64,000 nucleotides of DNA. It comes from Scilla litardierei (Eukaryota; Streptophyta; Magnoliopsida; Asparagales; Asparagaceae). Made by a program: the position numbers and the translations under genes. The notes beneath the pieces were generated by a model, which saw nothing but the letters and a program-made list of their open reading frames with translations, did no database searches and was not told the origin of the DNA. The DNA lies in contig CM061135.1 of assembly GCA_030789695.1 (NCBI GenBank), positions 109,810,301 to 109,874,300 of the forward strand. Reading direction: 5' to 3'. This document shows positions 46,001-59,622 of the stretch, in pieces (positions within the stretch are counted from its first letter, which is position 1; each line of letters starts with the position of its first letter).

Positions 46001-49000
46001 CGGGACTATTTTTCTACATTTTTGGGAAGTTATCGATCTTTTTATTAAATGATATGATTTTTGGCCAAATTTTGTCTTCTCTTATTTTTCAGCCGAAGAT
46101 GGCGATCTCCAGGTTCCAACGGATATTTTTGCAGATTATTCTGACCACGGGACTATTTTCTAATTTCTGGAATATATGGATCTTTTTATTAAATTATTTG
46201 ATTATTGGCCTAATTTTGCCTTCTCTTATTTTTCAATTGAAGATGGTAATCTCTCGGTTCCAACTGATACTTTTGCGCATTTCTGAGCTCGGTGCTGTTT
46301 TCTACATTTTATGGAAGATATATATCTTTTTATTAAATAAGACGATGTTATAGCATACATTTTTCTTCTCTTATTTTTTCAGGTGAAGATGGCAATCTAC
46401 CATTTCCAATGGACATTTTTACGGACTTTTCTTTGCTTCGAACTATTTTTCTACATTTTCTTCAAGATATTTATTTTTTATTAAATAACATGATTTTTTG
46501 CCCTAATTTTGTCTTCTCTTTTTTAAGTTGAAGGTAGCGATCTCCCGGTTCAAATGGACATTTTTACGGATTTTTAAGAGTTTCATGCTACTTTCTATAT
46601 TTAATGAAAGATATGAGTCTTTTTATTAAAGGATATGATTTTTTGGCCTAATTTTGTCTTCTCTTATTTTTTTTAGTTGGAGATGACGATCTTTTGGTTC
46701 CATCGGACATTTTTACGAATTTTTCTAAGCTTCGAGCTATTTTCTAAATTTTATGGAACATTTGGCTCTTTTTTATTAAATGATATGATTTTTATAGCCT
46801 CAGTTTGTCTTATCTTATTTTTCAGCTGAAGATGGCGATCTTCCAGTTCCAACGGACATTTATGCGGATTTTTCCGAGCTGGGGGCTATTTTCTATATTT
46901 TTTAGAAGATATGGATCTTTTTATAAAATGATATGATTTTTATAGCCTAAGTTTGTTTCTCTTATTTTTAGTTGAAGATGGTAATCTCCTGTTTCAACGG
47001 AAATTTTTGCGGATTTTTCTGAGCTAGGTGCTATTTATACAGTTAATTAAGGATACGGATCTTTTTATTAAATGATGATTTTTATAGCCTAAGTTTGTCT
47101 TCTTTTATTTTTTTTAGTTGAAGATGGCGATCGCCCGGTTCCAACGAACATTTTTGCGGATTTTTCTAACATCGAGCTTATTTTTATATTTTTCTAGAAG
47201 ATATAGATCTTTTTATTAAATAATATGATTTTTGGTTCTAATTTTGTCTTCTCTTGTTTTTTCTTTGAATATGATGATCACCCAGTTTCGACGGACCTTT
47301 TTGCTATTTTTTCTTAGCTCTGGGTAATTTTCTGTATTTTCTGTAAGACATGGATCTTTATATTAAATGTTACAATTTTAATAGCCCTATTGTGTCTTCT
47401 CTTATTTTTTTAAGTTGAAGATGGCGATCTTCTGGATCAAACAGAAATTTTTGCGGATTTTTCTGAACTCCAAGCTATTTTCTATAATTTATTGAAGATA
47501 TGTATCTTTTTATTAAATGATATGATTTTTATCGCCTAATTTTGTCTTTTCTTATTTTTTCGTTGAAGATGATAAATCCCGGTTCCAACAAACATTGTTG
47601 CATATTTTTATTAGCTACGGTCTATTTTATATATTTTCTGTAAGATTAATTTTTATATTAAATGATATGATTTTTAGAGCCTAGATTTGTTTTCTCTTAT
47701 TTTTCGGATGAAAATAGTGAACTTCCCGTTCCAATGGACATTTTTACGGATTTTTCTGTGCTCTGTTCCATTTTTTTGCATTTTCTATTAGATATGGATC
47801 TTTATATTAAGTGATATGATTTTTATACCCTAATTTTGTCTTATCTTATTTTTCAGTTGAAGATGGGGATCTCCTGGTTCCAACGGATATTTTTGCGTAT
47901 TTTGCTGAGATCTTAGCTATTTTCTATATTTTCTAAAAGATATGATCATTTTATTAAATGATATAATTTTGGCGTAATTTTGTTCCTTCTTAATTTCTGT
48001 TAAAGATGGCATTCTCCCGGTCCAACGAACATTTGCGGATTTTTATGAGGTTGTGTCTATTTTCTACATTTTACTGAAGATATGGATCTTTTTATTAAAT
48101 GATATGATTTTGTAGTGTAATTTTGTCTTCTCTTATTTTTTTTAGTTAAGTATGGGATCTGTCAGTTCCCATGGATATTTTTGCGTATTTTTCTACATTT
48201 TCAAGAAGATATGAATCTTTTTTCTTACATGATATGATTTTTGGCCTAATTTTGTCTTCTCTTATATTCCAGTTAAAGATGGCGATCTCCCAGTTCCAAC
48301 GAACATTTTTGCGGATTTTTTGACCTCCGGGCTATTTTCCACACTTTGGAAGATATTATCATTTTATTAAATGATATGATATTTTGGCCTTATTTTATCT
48401 TCTCTTATTTTTCAGTTGAAGATGGTGATCTTTCGACTCCAATGGACATTTTTGCGGATTTTTCTGAGCATGTGGCTATGTTCTACATTTTCTTGAAGAT
48501 ATGGATCTTTTTACTAAATGATATGATTTTTTGGCCTAATTTTATCTTCTCTTATTTTTTCGTTGAAGATGGCGATCTCCTGGGTTTAACAGACATTTTT
48601 GTGTGATTTTTTTAAGCTCCATGCTATTTTCTACATTTTCTGTAAAATATGAATCTTTATATTAAATCTTCTGCTTTTTATAGCCTAAGTTTTACCTTCT
48701 TTTATTTTTCAGTTGAAGATGGTAATCTTCCGATTCCAACAGATATTTTAGGAGCTTTTCTGAGATCGAAGCTATTTTCTACATTTTTGGAGACATGGAA
48801 CTTTATATTAAATGATATGATTATTATAAGCTAAGTTTGTCTTCTCTTATTTTTCAGTTGAAGATGGTGATCTTCCGGTTCCAACATACATTTTATGGAT
48901 ATTTTTATTAAATGATATGATTTTCATAGACTAAGTTTGACTTCTCTTATTTTTTTCCTTTTAAAATGGCGATCTCCTGGTTCCAACGAACATTTTTGCA

Positions 49001-52000
49001 GATTTTTCTGACCGCAAGACTATTTTCTACATTTTCTAAAAGACATAGATCTTTTATTAATGAAATATTTTGGCATAATTTTGTCTTCTCTTATTTTTTA
49101 GTTGATGATAACGATCTCCCAGTTCCAATGGATATATTTGCGGATTTTTTGAGCTCGGGGCTATTTTCTACTTTTTAAGTAAGAAATGGATCTTTTCATT
49201 AACTGATATGATTTTTATAGCATTATTTTGTCTTCTCTCATTTTTTAATTGAATATCATGATCTCCCGGTTCCAACATACATTTTGCGGATTTTTCTTCG
49301 CTCGAAACTATTTTTTACACTTTCTGGAAGATAAGGATCTTTTGATTAAATGATATGATTTTTGGCCTAATTTTGTCCTCTCTTATTTTTCAGTTGAAGA
49401 TTTCGATCTCCCAGTTCCAACGGATATTTTTGAGGATTTTTCTGAACTCTGGGCCATTTTCTAAATTTTCTGTAAGATATGAATATTTATATTAAATGAT
49501 ATGATTTTAAAGCCTAATTGTGCATTCTCTTATTTTTTTAAGTTGAAGATGGCGATCTCCCGATTCCATTGGACATTTTGTGAATTTTTTGAGCTCGTTT
49601 TTATTGTTTGCATTTTCTTGTAGATAAAACTTTTTATTACATGATTTGATTTTTTAGCTTAATTTTTTATTCTCTAATTTTTCAGTTGAAGATGGCGATC
49701 TCCTGATTTCAACGTGCATCTTTGCGGATTTTTCTCAGCGCTAGGCTAATTTTCACATTTTCTGGAAGTTATGGATCGCTTTATTAAATGATATTATTTT
49801 TCGGCCTAATTTTGTCTTCTCTTATTTTCAGATTGCAGATGGCTTTCTCGGTTCCAACATATATTTTTACGTATTCTTCTGGGATAGGGCTATTTACGAC
49901 ATTTTCTGGAAAATATGGATCTTTATTTTAAATAATATAATTTTAAGGCCAAATTTGTATTCTCTTATTTTTTTCCCAGGTGAAATCTCTCAGTTCCAAC
50001 AAATATTTTTACAGATTTTTCTGTGTTCCAAACTATTTTCTGCATTTCCTTAAGATATGTATATTTATATTAAATGATATGGTTTTATGGCCTAATTTTG
50101 TCTTCTCTTATTTTTTACGCTGAATATGGCGATCTCCAGATTCCAACAGAAAATTTTGTCTTCTCTTATTGATGATTTGGATCATTTTATTAAATGATAT
50201 GATTTTATTGCCTAAATTTATCTTCGCTTGTTTTTGAATTGAACATGGCCATTTTCCAGTTTCAACAGACATTTTTTGCAAATTTTTCTAAGCTATTTAT
50301 TTATATATTTTCTGGAAGATATGTATCTTTTTATTAATTGATATGATTTGTTGGCCTAATTTTGGCTTCTCTTATTATTTCAGTTGAAGATGTCGAACTC
50401 CCAATTCCATTAGACATTTTTACGTATTTTTCAGCTAAAGATATGAATCTTTATATTAAATGATATGATTTTATAGCCAAATTTGTCTTGTCTTATTTTT
50501 CAGTTGAAGATGGCAATCTCTCGGTTCCAACGGACATTTTTACGGATTTTTCTCAGCACGGGGCTGTTTTCTATAGTTTATTGCAGATATGAATCTTTTA
50601 ATTAAATGATATGATTTTTATAGACTTAGTTTGCTTTTCTTATTTTTCAGTTGAACATGGCAATATCCCTTTTCGGACGGACGTTTTTGCAGATTTTTTT
50701 GATCTCGAGGCTATTTTCTACATTTTTGGTAGATATGGATCTTTTTATTAAATGATATGATTTTTGGCCTAATTTTGTCTTCTTTTGCTTTTCAAATGAA
50801 GATGGCGATCTCGCCGTTCCAACGAACATTTTGCGGATTTTTCTTAGAATTGGGTAATTTTCTACATTTTCTGTAAGATATGGATCTTTAGATTAAATGA
50901 TATGATTTTTATAGCCAAATTTTGTCTTCTCTTACTTTTCAGTTGAAGATGACGATCTCCGGACGGACATTTTTATGGATTTTTCTGAGCTCAGGGCTAT
51001 ATTATTACATTTTATTGATGATATGGATCTTCTTCTTAAATGATATGAATTTGTAGCCTAATTTTTTCTTCTCTTATTTTTCAGTTGAACATGGCGATCT
51101 CCCCTTTCCAACAGATATTTTTATGGGTTTTTCTGAGATTAGAACTATTTTATACATTTTTGAGAAGTTATGGATATTTTTATTAAATGATATGATTTTT
51201 TGGCCTAATTTTGTATTATTTTATTTTTATTTGAAGATGGCGAACACCCAGTTCCAACAGACTTTGTTCAGATTTTTCTAAGCTCGGGAATATCTTCCAC
51301 TGTTTATTGAAGATATGGTAAATGATATGATTTTTATTGTTTAAGTTTGTCTTCTCCTATTTTTCTGTAGAAGATGGTGATATCCCGTTTCCAACAGAAT
51401 TTTTTGTGGATTTTCTGATCTCGGGGCTATTTTCTAAATTTTATGGAAGATGTGATCTTTTTATTAAATGATATGATTTTTATAGCCTACGATTGCTTTC
51501 TCTTATTTTTTTTAGTTGAATATAGAGATCTCCCGGTTCCAGCGGACATTTTTACAGGTTTTTCTTAGCATGAGACTATTTTTCTACATTTTATGGAAGA
51601 TATGTATCTTTTTATGAAATGATATGATTTTTGGCCTAATTTTGTCTTCTCTTTTTTACTTTGAAAATGAAGGTTTCTTGATTCCAATGGACATTTCTGC
51701 GGATTTATTTTGAGTTGCTATATATTTTCTATATTTTTTATATAATATGAATATATATTTTAAATGAAATGATTTTTATAACATAATTTTATCATCTCTT
51801 ATTTTTAAGTTGAAGATGGCGTTCTCCCGGTTGCAAGAGACAATTTTGCAGATTATTCTGACCTCGGGGCTATTTTTAAAATTGTCTTGATGATGTGGAT
51901 ATTTTAATTAATTACATGATTTTTGGCCTAATTTTGTCTACTCTTATTTTTTTGTTAAAGATGGCGATCTTCCGGTTCCAACGGAAATTTTTGCGGATTT

Positions 52001-55000
52001 TTCGCATCTCGGTGATATTTTCTACATTTTATTAAAGATATGAATTTTTTATTAAATGATATCATTTTTATATCCTACGTTTTTCTTCTCTTATTTTTCT
52101 CAGTTGAATAATGCGAGCTACTAGTTCAGCGGATATTTTAACTGATTTTTGTTAGTTTGGGCTATTTTTCTTCATTTCATGATAGATATATATCATTTTA
52201 TTAAATAATATGATTTTTGGCCTAATGTTGCCTTCTCTTCTTTTTTCAGTTGAATATGGCATTCTCACGATTCCAACGGAAATTTTTGCAGATTTTTTGA
52301 CCTTGAGGCTATTTTCTACATTTTCTGGAAGATATGGATCTTTGTATTAAATAATATGATTTTTCGCCTAATTTTATCTTCTCTTTTTTTCCAGATGAAG
52401 ATGTCGATCTTTCGGTTCCAACAGACATTTTTGCAGATGTTTTTTTAGCTCTATGCTATTTTCTACAAGTTCTGAAAAAAATGCATCTTTAGATTAAATG
52501 ATATGATTTTTATAACCAAATTTTGTCTTCCCTTATTTTTCAGTTGAAGATGTCGATCTCTCCCTTCCAATAGACATTTTAACAGATTTTTCTGAGCTCG
52601 GGGCTATTTTCTACATTTTATTGAAGATACGGCTCTTTCTATTAAATGATATGATTTTTGTAGCCTAATTTTGTCTTCTCTTATTTTTCACTTATAGATG
52701 GTGATCTCCTGCTTCCAAGGACATTTTTGCGGATATTTCTGAGCTTGGGACTATTTTTCTATATTTTTGGGAAGTTATAAATCTTTTTATTAAATGATAT
52801 GATTTTTTGGCCAAATTTTGTCTTCCCTTTTTTAGTTGAAGATGGTGATCTCCCATTTTCAATGGAATTAGTGTGGATTTTTCTGAGCTCTAGGCTATTT
52901 TGTAAATTTTCTTGAAGATATGGATTATTATATTAAATGATATGATTTTTATAGCCTAATTTTGTCTTCGCTTTTTTGGATGAAGATGGCGATTTCCCGC
53001 TTCCAACTGATATTTTTGTAGCTTTTCTGAGCTCGGTGCTATTTTCTATATTTTCAAAAAGTTATACATCTTTTTATTTAATGATATGTTTTAGGCCTAA
53101 ATTTGTCTTCTCTTATTTTTTTTATTAAAGATGGCGATCGCCCAGTTCCAACTGACATATTTGCAGATTTTTTCTGAGCTCCGAGATATTTTCTAAATTT
53201 TATGTAAGATATGAATCTTTTTATTAAATGATATGATTTTTACAGCCTCCCTTATTTTTCATTTGAAGACGGCAATCTTCCGGTTCCAACGGACATTTTT
53301 GCTTATGTTTAAGCTTGATGCTATTTTCTACATTTTATGGAAGATATAAAACTTTTTATAAAATAATATGATCTTTATAGCCTACGTTTGTATTCTCTTA
53401 TTTTTTTTCAGCTGAAGATGGCGATCTCCCAGATTCAACGGACATTTTCACAGATTTTTATTAGCTTGAGACTATTTTTCTACATTTTCTTGAAGATACG
53501 TTTCTTTTTAGGAAATGAAATGAATTGTTGGCCTAATTTTGTCTTCTTTTTTTTAATTTGAATATGGCTATCTACCTGTTCCAACAGATATTTTTGCTGA
53601 TTTTAATAAGCTCGCTGCTATTTTCTACTTTTTTATAAATGATATGATTTTTGTAGCATACGTTTTTGTCTTCTCTTATTTTTCCTGTTGAAGATGGAGA
53701 TCTCCCGGTTCCAATGGACATTTTTGCAGATTTTTCTTAGCTTGAGTCTATATTTCTACATTTTCTGAAGGATATGAATCTTTTATGAAATGATATGATT
53801 TTTTGGCCTAGTTTTGTCTTATCTATTTTTCAGGTGAAGATGACGATATCCCTGTTCCAACGAACATTTTTTGCGGATTTTTCTGACCTCGAGTATTTTT
53901 TACATTTTCTATAAGATATGAATCTTTATATTAAATGATTTCATTTTTATTGCCTAATTTTGTCTACTCTTATTTTTCAGTTGAAGATGGCGATCTTCCA
54001 GTTCTAATGAAAATTTTTGTGGATTTTATGAAGATCAATGCTATTTTCTACATTGTAAGAAAGATATGAATTTTTTATTAACTGAAATGATTTTTATATC
54101 TTACGTTTTTCTTCTCTTATTTTTTTCAGTTGAATATTGAGATCTACCAGTTCCAGGGGACGTTTTTTTCTGATTTTTGTTAACTTGTGGCAATTTTTCT
54201 TCATTTTATGGAAGATATAATCTTCTCTTATTTTTCAATTGAAGATGTCGTTCTCACGGTTCCAATGGAGATTTTTGCGAATTTTCCGACCTAGATGGTA
54301 TTTTCTACATTGTCTAAAAGATATGGATCTGTTTAATAAATAATATATTTTTTGGCCTAATTTTATCTTCTCATATTTTTCAGATGAAGATGTCGATCTC
54401 CCAGTTCCAATGGACATTTTAGCGGATTTTTCTGAGCTCCGGGCTATTTTCTACATTTTCTGTATGAAATATATCTTTAGATTAAATGATATAATTTTTA
54501 TAGCCTAATTTTTCTTCTCTTATTTTTCAGTTGAAGATGGCGATCTCTTGGTTCAAACGGACATTTTCGTGGATTTTATGAGCATAGGGGTATTTTCTAC
54601 ATTTTATTGAAGATACGGCTCTTTGAAGATACATCTCTTTTTATTAAATGATATGATTTTTGTAGCATAATTTTGTCTTATCTTATTTTTTCACTTAAAG
54701 ATGATGTTCTCATGCTTCCAACGAACATTTTTCTGATATTTATGAGTTTAGGACTATTTTTCTACATTTTCAGGAAGTTATGGATCTTTTTATTAATTGA
54801 TATGATTTTTTGGTCTAATTTTGTCTTCACTTTTTTCAGTTGAAGATGGAAATATCCCACTTCCATATGACATTTGTGCAGATTTTTGTGAGCTCCGGGC
54901 TATTTTCTAAACTTTATAGATGATATATATTTTCATATTAAATGATTTGATTTTTATTGCCTAATTTTGTCTTCTCTAATTTTTTTAGTTGAAGTTGGCG

Positions 55001-55820
55001 ATTTCCCGGTTCCAGCGGAAATTTTTGCAGCTTTTTCTGAGCTCAGGGGTATTTTTCTTTATTTTTGGGAAGTTATAGATCTTTTTATTAAATGATATGA
55101 TTTTAGGCCTAATCTTTTCTTCTCTTTTTTCATTGAAGATGGCGATTACCCGATTCCAACAGATATTTTTGCGGATTTTTCTGAGCTCCGGTCAATTCTA
55201 AATTTTCTGTAAGATATGAATCTTTATATTAATGATATGATTTCATAGCCTAATTTTGTCTTCACTGATTTTTAGTTGAAGATGTCGATCTCCCGGTTCC
55301 AACAGTTTATTGTAGATATGTAACTTTTTATTAATTGATATGATTTTTATAGACTGAGTTTGGCTTCTCTTATTTTTTTTGTTGAATATAGTGATCTCCC
55401 AGTTCCAATGGAAACTTTTGTGGAATTTTCTGAGCTCCGGGCTATTTTCCATATTTTCTGTTAGATATTGTTTTTATATTAAAGGATAAGATTTTTATAG
55501 GCTAATTTTGTCTTATATTATTTTTAAGATGAAGATGGTGATCTCCCGGTTCCAACGGACATTATTGCGGATTTTTTGAGCGCTGAGCTATTTTCTACAT
55601 TTTCTATTATATTTGGATCTTAATTAAATGATATGATTTTTGTGCCCTAATTTTGTCTTCTCTTATTTTTCAGTTGAAGATGGCGATCTCCCATTTCCAA
55701 CAAAAAATTTTGCATATTTTTCTGAGCTCTGGGCTATTTTCTATATTTTCTGGAAGATAAGGATATTTATATTAATTGATATGATTTTTGTTACCTAATT
55801 TTGTCTTCTCTTATTTTCCA

Positions 55821-56967
55821 GTTGATGATGGTGATATTTTTATTAAATGATATGATTTTTGGCCTTATTTTGTCATATCTAATATTTCGATTGAAGATGG
55901 CGATACCCGGTTCTAACGGACATTTTAGAGGATTTTTCTGAGCTCCGGACTATATTCAACATTTTCTGGAAGATATGGATTGTTTTATTTAATGCTATCA
56001 GAGAAGCCAAAATTACGCCAAAAAACGTCTATTGAAACCGTGAAATCGCCATCTTCAACTGATATATAGGAGAAGACAAAATTCACAGCCGGGAAATTGC
56101 CATCTTCAAGTGATAAGATTTTTATATATCATTTTCTGGGCATCGTGCTATTTTCTACATTTTATGAAAGATAAGGATCTTGTTATCAATTGATATGATT
56201 TTTATAGCCTAAATTTGTCTTCTCATTTTTTAGTTGAAGATGGTGATCTTTTTATTAAATGATATCATTTTTTGGTCTACTTTTGTTTTCTCATATATTC
56301 CAGTTGAAGATGGTGATCTCCTGGATCCAACGGAAATTTTTGTGGATTTTTCTAAGCGTGGGGCTATTTCATAGATTTTATTGAAGATATGTGGCATTTT
56401 ATAAATGATATGATTTTTATTGCCTAATTTTGTCTTCTCTTATTTTTCAGTTGAAAATGGCCATCTCCCTGTTCTTATAGACATTTTTGCGAATTTTTCT
56501 GAGCTCTGTGATATTTTGCAAATTATTTATCCTATTATTTCTTCACTTATTTCAATTGCAGATGGTGATCTCCGGTTCCAATGGACATTTTTGCGTATTT
56601 TTCAGTTAAAGATAGGAATACTTATATTAAATGATATGATTTTTATAGCCTAAATTGTATTCTCTTATTTTTTTAGTTGCAGATGACGATCTCTCGGTCC
56701 AACCGAAATTTTTGCAGATTCTTCTCAGCTCGGGTTTATTTTCTATAGTTTATTGAAGATATGGATCTTTTAATTAAATGATATAATTTTATCGACTAAG
56801 TTTGTCTTCTCTTATTTTTAGTTGAAAATGGCAAGCTCCTAGTTCGGACGAACATATTTACAGATTTTTCTGAGCTCAATGCTATTTTCTACATTTTTGA
56901 AAGATATGCATCTTTTTATTAAAAAATATGATTTTTGTGCCCTGATTTTGTTTTCTCTTATTTTCCA
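55821..56967 (+). repeat. Satellite segmental duplication, copy 1 (about 1147 bp)
   Basis: Block starting GTTGATGATGG, nearly identical to 56968-58085 at an offset of 1146-1147 bp, against a background of strongly diverged monomers. Includes an inverted patch (55997-56116). Confidence 0.9.
55997..56116 (-). repeat. Inverted short-form satellite monomers, patch 1
   Basis: CGCCATCTTCAACTGAT on the plus strand is the reverse complement of the monomer start. The inverted units are only about 50-65 bp because the middle ~85 bp of the monomer is missing. Confidence 0.85.
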
Positions 56968-58085
56968 GTTGATGATGGCGATATTTTTATTAAATGATAT
57001 GATTTTTGGCCTTATTTTGTCATATCTAATATTTCGATTGAAGATGGCGATACCCGGTTCTAACAGACATTTTAGAGGATTTTTCTGAGCTCCGGACTAT
57101 ATTCAACATTTTCTGGAAGATATGGATTGTTTTATTTAATGCTATCAGAGAAGCCAAAATTACGCCAAAAACGTCTATTGAAACCGTGAAATCGCCATCT
57201 TCAACTGATATATAGGAGAAGACAAAATTCACCACCGGGAAATCGCCATCTTCAAGTGATAAGATTTTTATATATCATTTTCTGGGCATCGTGCTATTTT
57301 CTACATTTTATGAAAGATAAGGATCTTGTTATCAATTGATATGATTTTTATAGCCTAAATTTGTCTTCTCATTTTTTAGTTGAAGATGGTGATCTTTTTA
57401 TTAAATGATATCATTTTTTGGTCTACTTTTGTTTTCTCATATATTCCAGTTGAAGATGGTGATCTCCTGGATCCAACGGAAATTTTTGTGGATTTTTCTA
57501 AGCGTGGGGCTATTTCGTAGATTTTATTGAAGATATGTGGCATTTTATAAATGATATGATTTTTATTGCCTAATTTTGTCTTCTCTTATTTTTCAGTTGA
57601 AAATGGCCATCTCCCTGTTCTTATAGACATTTTTGCGAATTTTTCTGAGCTTTGTGATATTTTGCAAATTATTTATCCTATTATTTCTTCACTTATTTCA
57701 ATTGCAGATGGTGATCTCCGGTTCCAATGGACATTTTTGCGTATTTTTCAGTTAAAGATAGGAATACTTATATTAAATGGTATGATTTTTATAGCCTAAA
57801 TTGTATTCTCTTATTTTTTTTAGTTGCAGATGACGATCTCTCGGTCCAACCGAAATTTTTGCAGATTTTTCTCAGCTCGGGTTTATTTTCTATAGTTTAT
57901 TGAAGATATGGATCTTTTAATTAAATGATATAATTTTATCGACTAAGTTTGTCTTCTCTTATTTTTAGTTGAAAATGGCAAGCTCCTAGTTCGGACGAAC
58001 ATATTTACAGATTTTTCTGAGCTCAATGCTATTTTCTACATTTTTGGAAGATATGCATCTTTTTATTAAAAATATGATTTTTTTG
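56968..58085 (+). repeat. Satellite segmental duplication, copy 2
   Basis: Second copy of the block; similarity ends near 58085 (AAAAATATGATTTTT), after which the monomers diverge from copy 1. Confidence 0.9.
57143..57262 (-). repeat. Inverted short-form satellite monomers, patch 2
   Basis: Duplicate of patch 1 carried along in the 1.15-kb duplication. Confidence 0.85.
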
Positions 58086-59459
58086 ACCTAATTTTGTCTT
58101 CTCTTACTTTTCAGATGAAGATGTCGATCTCCCGGTTACAACAGACATTTTTGCGGATTTTTCTTAGCTCCGGGCTATGTTCTACATTTTCTGAAAGAGA
58201 TGGATATTTAGATTAAATGATATGATTTTTATTGCCAAATTTTGTCTCCTCTTATTTTTTCAGTTAAAGATGACGATCTTCCGACGAACATTTTTTGCAG
58301 AGTTTTCTGAGCTCAGTGCTATTTTCACATTTTATTGAAAATATGGATCTTATTATTAAATAATATGATTTTTGTAGCCTAATTTTTTCTTCTCTTATTT
58401 TTCAGTTTGAACATAGCGATCTTCCAGTTCCAACAGACTTCTTTTCAGATTTTTCTGAGCTCGGAACTATTTTTCTATATTTTCGGGAGGTTATGGATCT
58501 TTTTATAAAATGATATGTTTTTGGACTAATTTTATCTTCTCCTATTTTTTATTTGAAAATAGCGATCTCCGGTTCCAAAGACATTTTTGTAAATTTTTCT
58601 GAGCTCGATTATATTTTCTACAATTTATTGAAGATGTGGTTCATTTTATTAAATGATATGATTTTTATAGACTAAGTTTGCCTTTTGTTATTTTTCAGTC
58701 GAAGATAGTGATATCTCATTTACAGCCGAATTTTTTGTGGAATTTTATAATCTCGGGGCTATTTTCTAAATTTTATGGAAGATACGTATATTTTTATTAA
58801 ATGATATGATTTTTATAGCCTAAGTTTGTCTTCTCTTATTTTTCAGTTAAAGATAGCGATCTCCTGGTTCCAATGGACATGTTTACGGATTTTTCTTAAC
58901 TTGTGGATATTTTTCTACATTTTCTGGAAGATATGTATCATTTTATTAAATGATATGATTTTTTGGACTAATTTTGTCTTCTATTTTTCCGTTAAAGATG
59001 GCGATCTCCTGGTTCTAACGGACATTTTTACGGATTTTTTTGAGCTCCGTGCAATTTTCTTTATTTCCTATAAGATCTGGATCTTTTTATTAAATGATAT
59101 GATTTTTATAGATATTTTGTCGTATCTCCTGTTTCAGTTGAGATGGCAATCTCCCGGTTCCAACGTAAATTTATGTATATTTTTCTGAGCTCTGGGCTAT
59201 TTTTATATTTTCTTAAAGATCGGGATCTTTTTATTAACTGATATGATTTTCCGTAGCTTAATTTCGTCTTCTCTTATTTTCCAGTTGATGATGGTGATCT
59301 TTTTATTAATGATATGATTTTTTTCGTCTTATTTTGTCTTCTCTTATTTTTCGGTTGTAGATGGCGATCTCCCAGTTCCAACGGACATTTTTATGGATTT
59401 TTTGAACCCCGAGCTATTTTTCTCATTTTCTAGAAGATATGGATCGTTTTATTAAATGA

Positions 59460-59622
59460 TATCAGAGAAGACAAAATTAGGCCAAAAACGACCGTTGAAA
59501 CCAGGAAATCGCCATTTTCAATAGAAATATCAGAGAAGACAAAATTTAGAACTGTGAAATCGCCATCTTCATTTCTTAAAAATGTCCATTGTAACCGAGA
59601 TATCGCCATATTCAACTGATAA
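59460..59622 (-). repeat. Inverted short-form satellite monomers, patch 3
   Basis: Separate inverted patch holding at least two short-form units (AATCGCCATTTTCAA, AAATCGCCATCTTCA) and a third partial one (ATCGCCATATTCAACTGAT). Not part of the 1.15-kb duplication. Confidence 0.8.

Noticed and set aside
45982..46353. ORFs of 60-123 codons scattered through 43 to 60 kb
   Set aside because: Each is a translation of one to three satellite monomers; frames open only where monomer lengths happen to be multiples of three.
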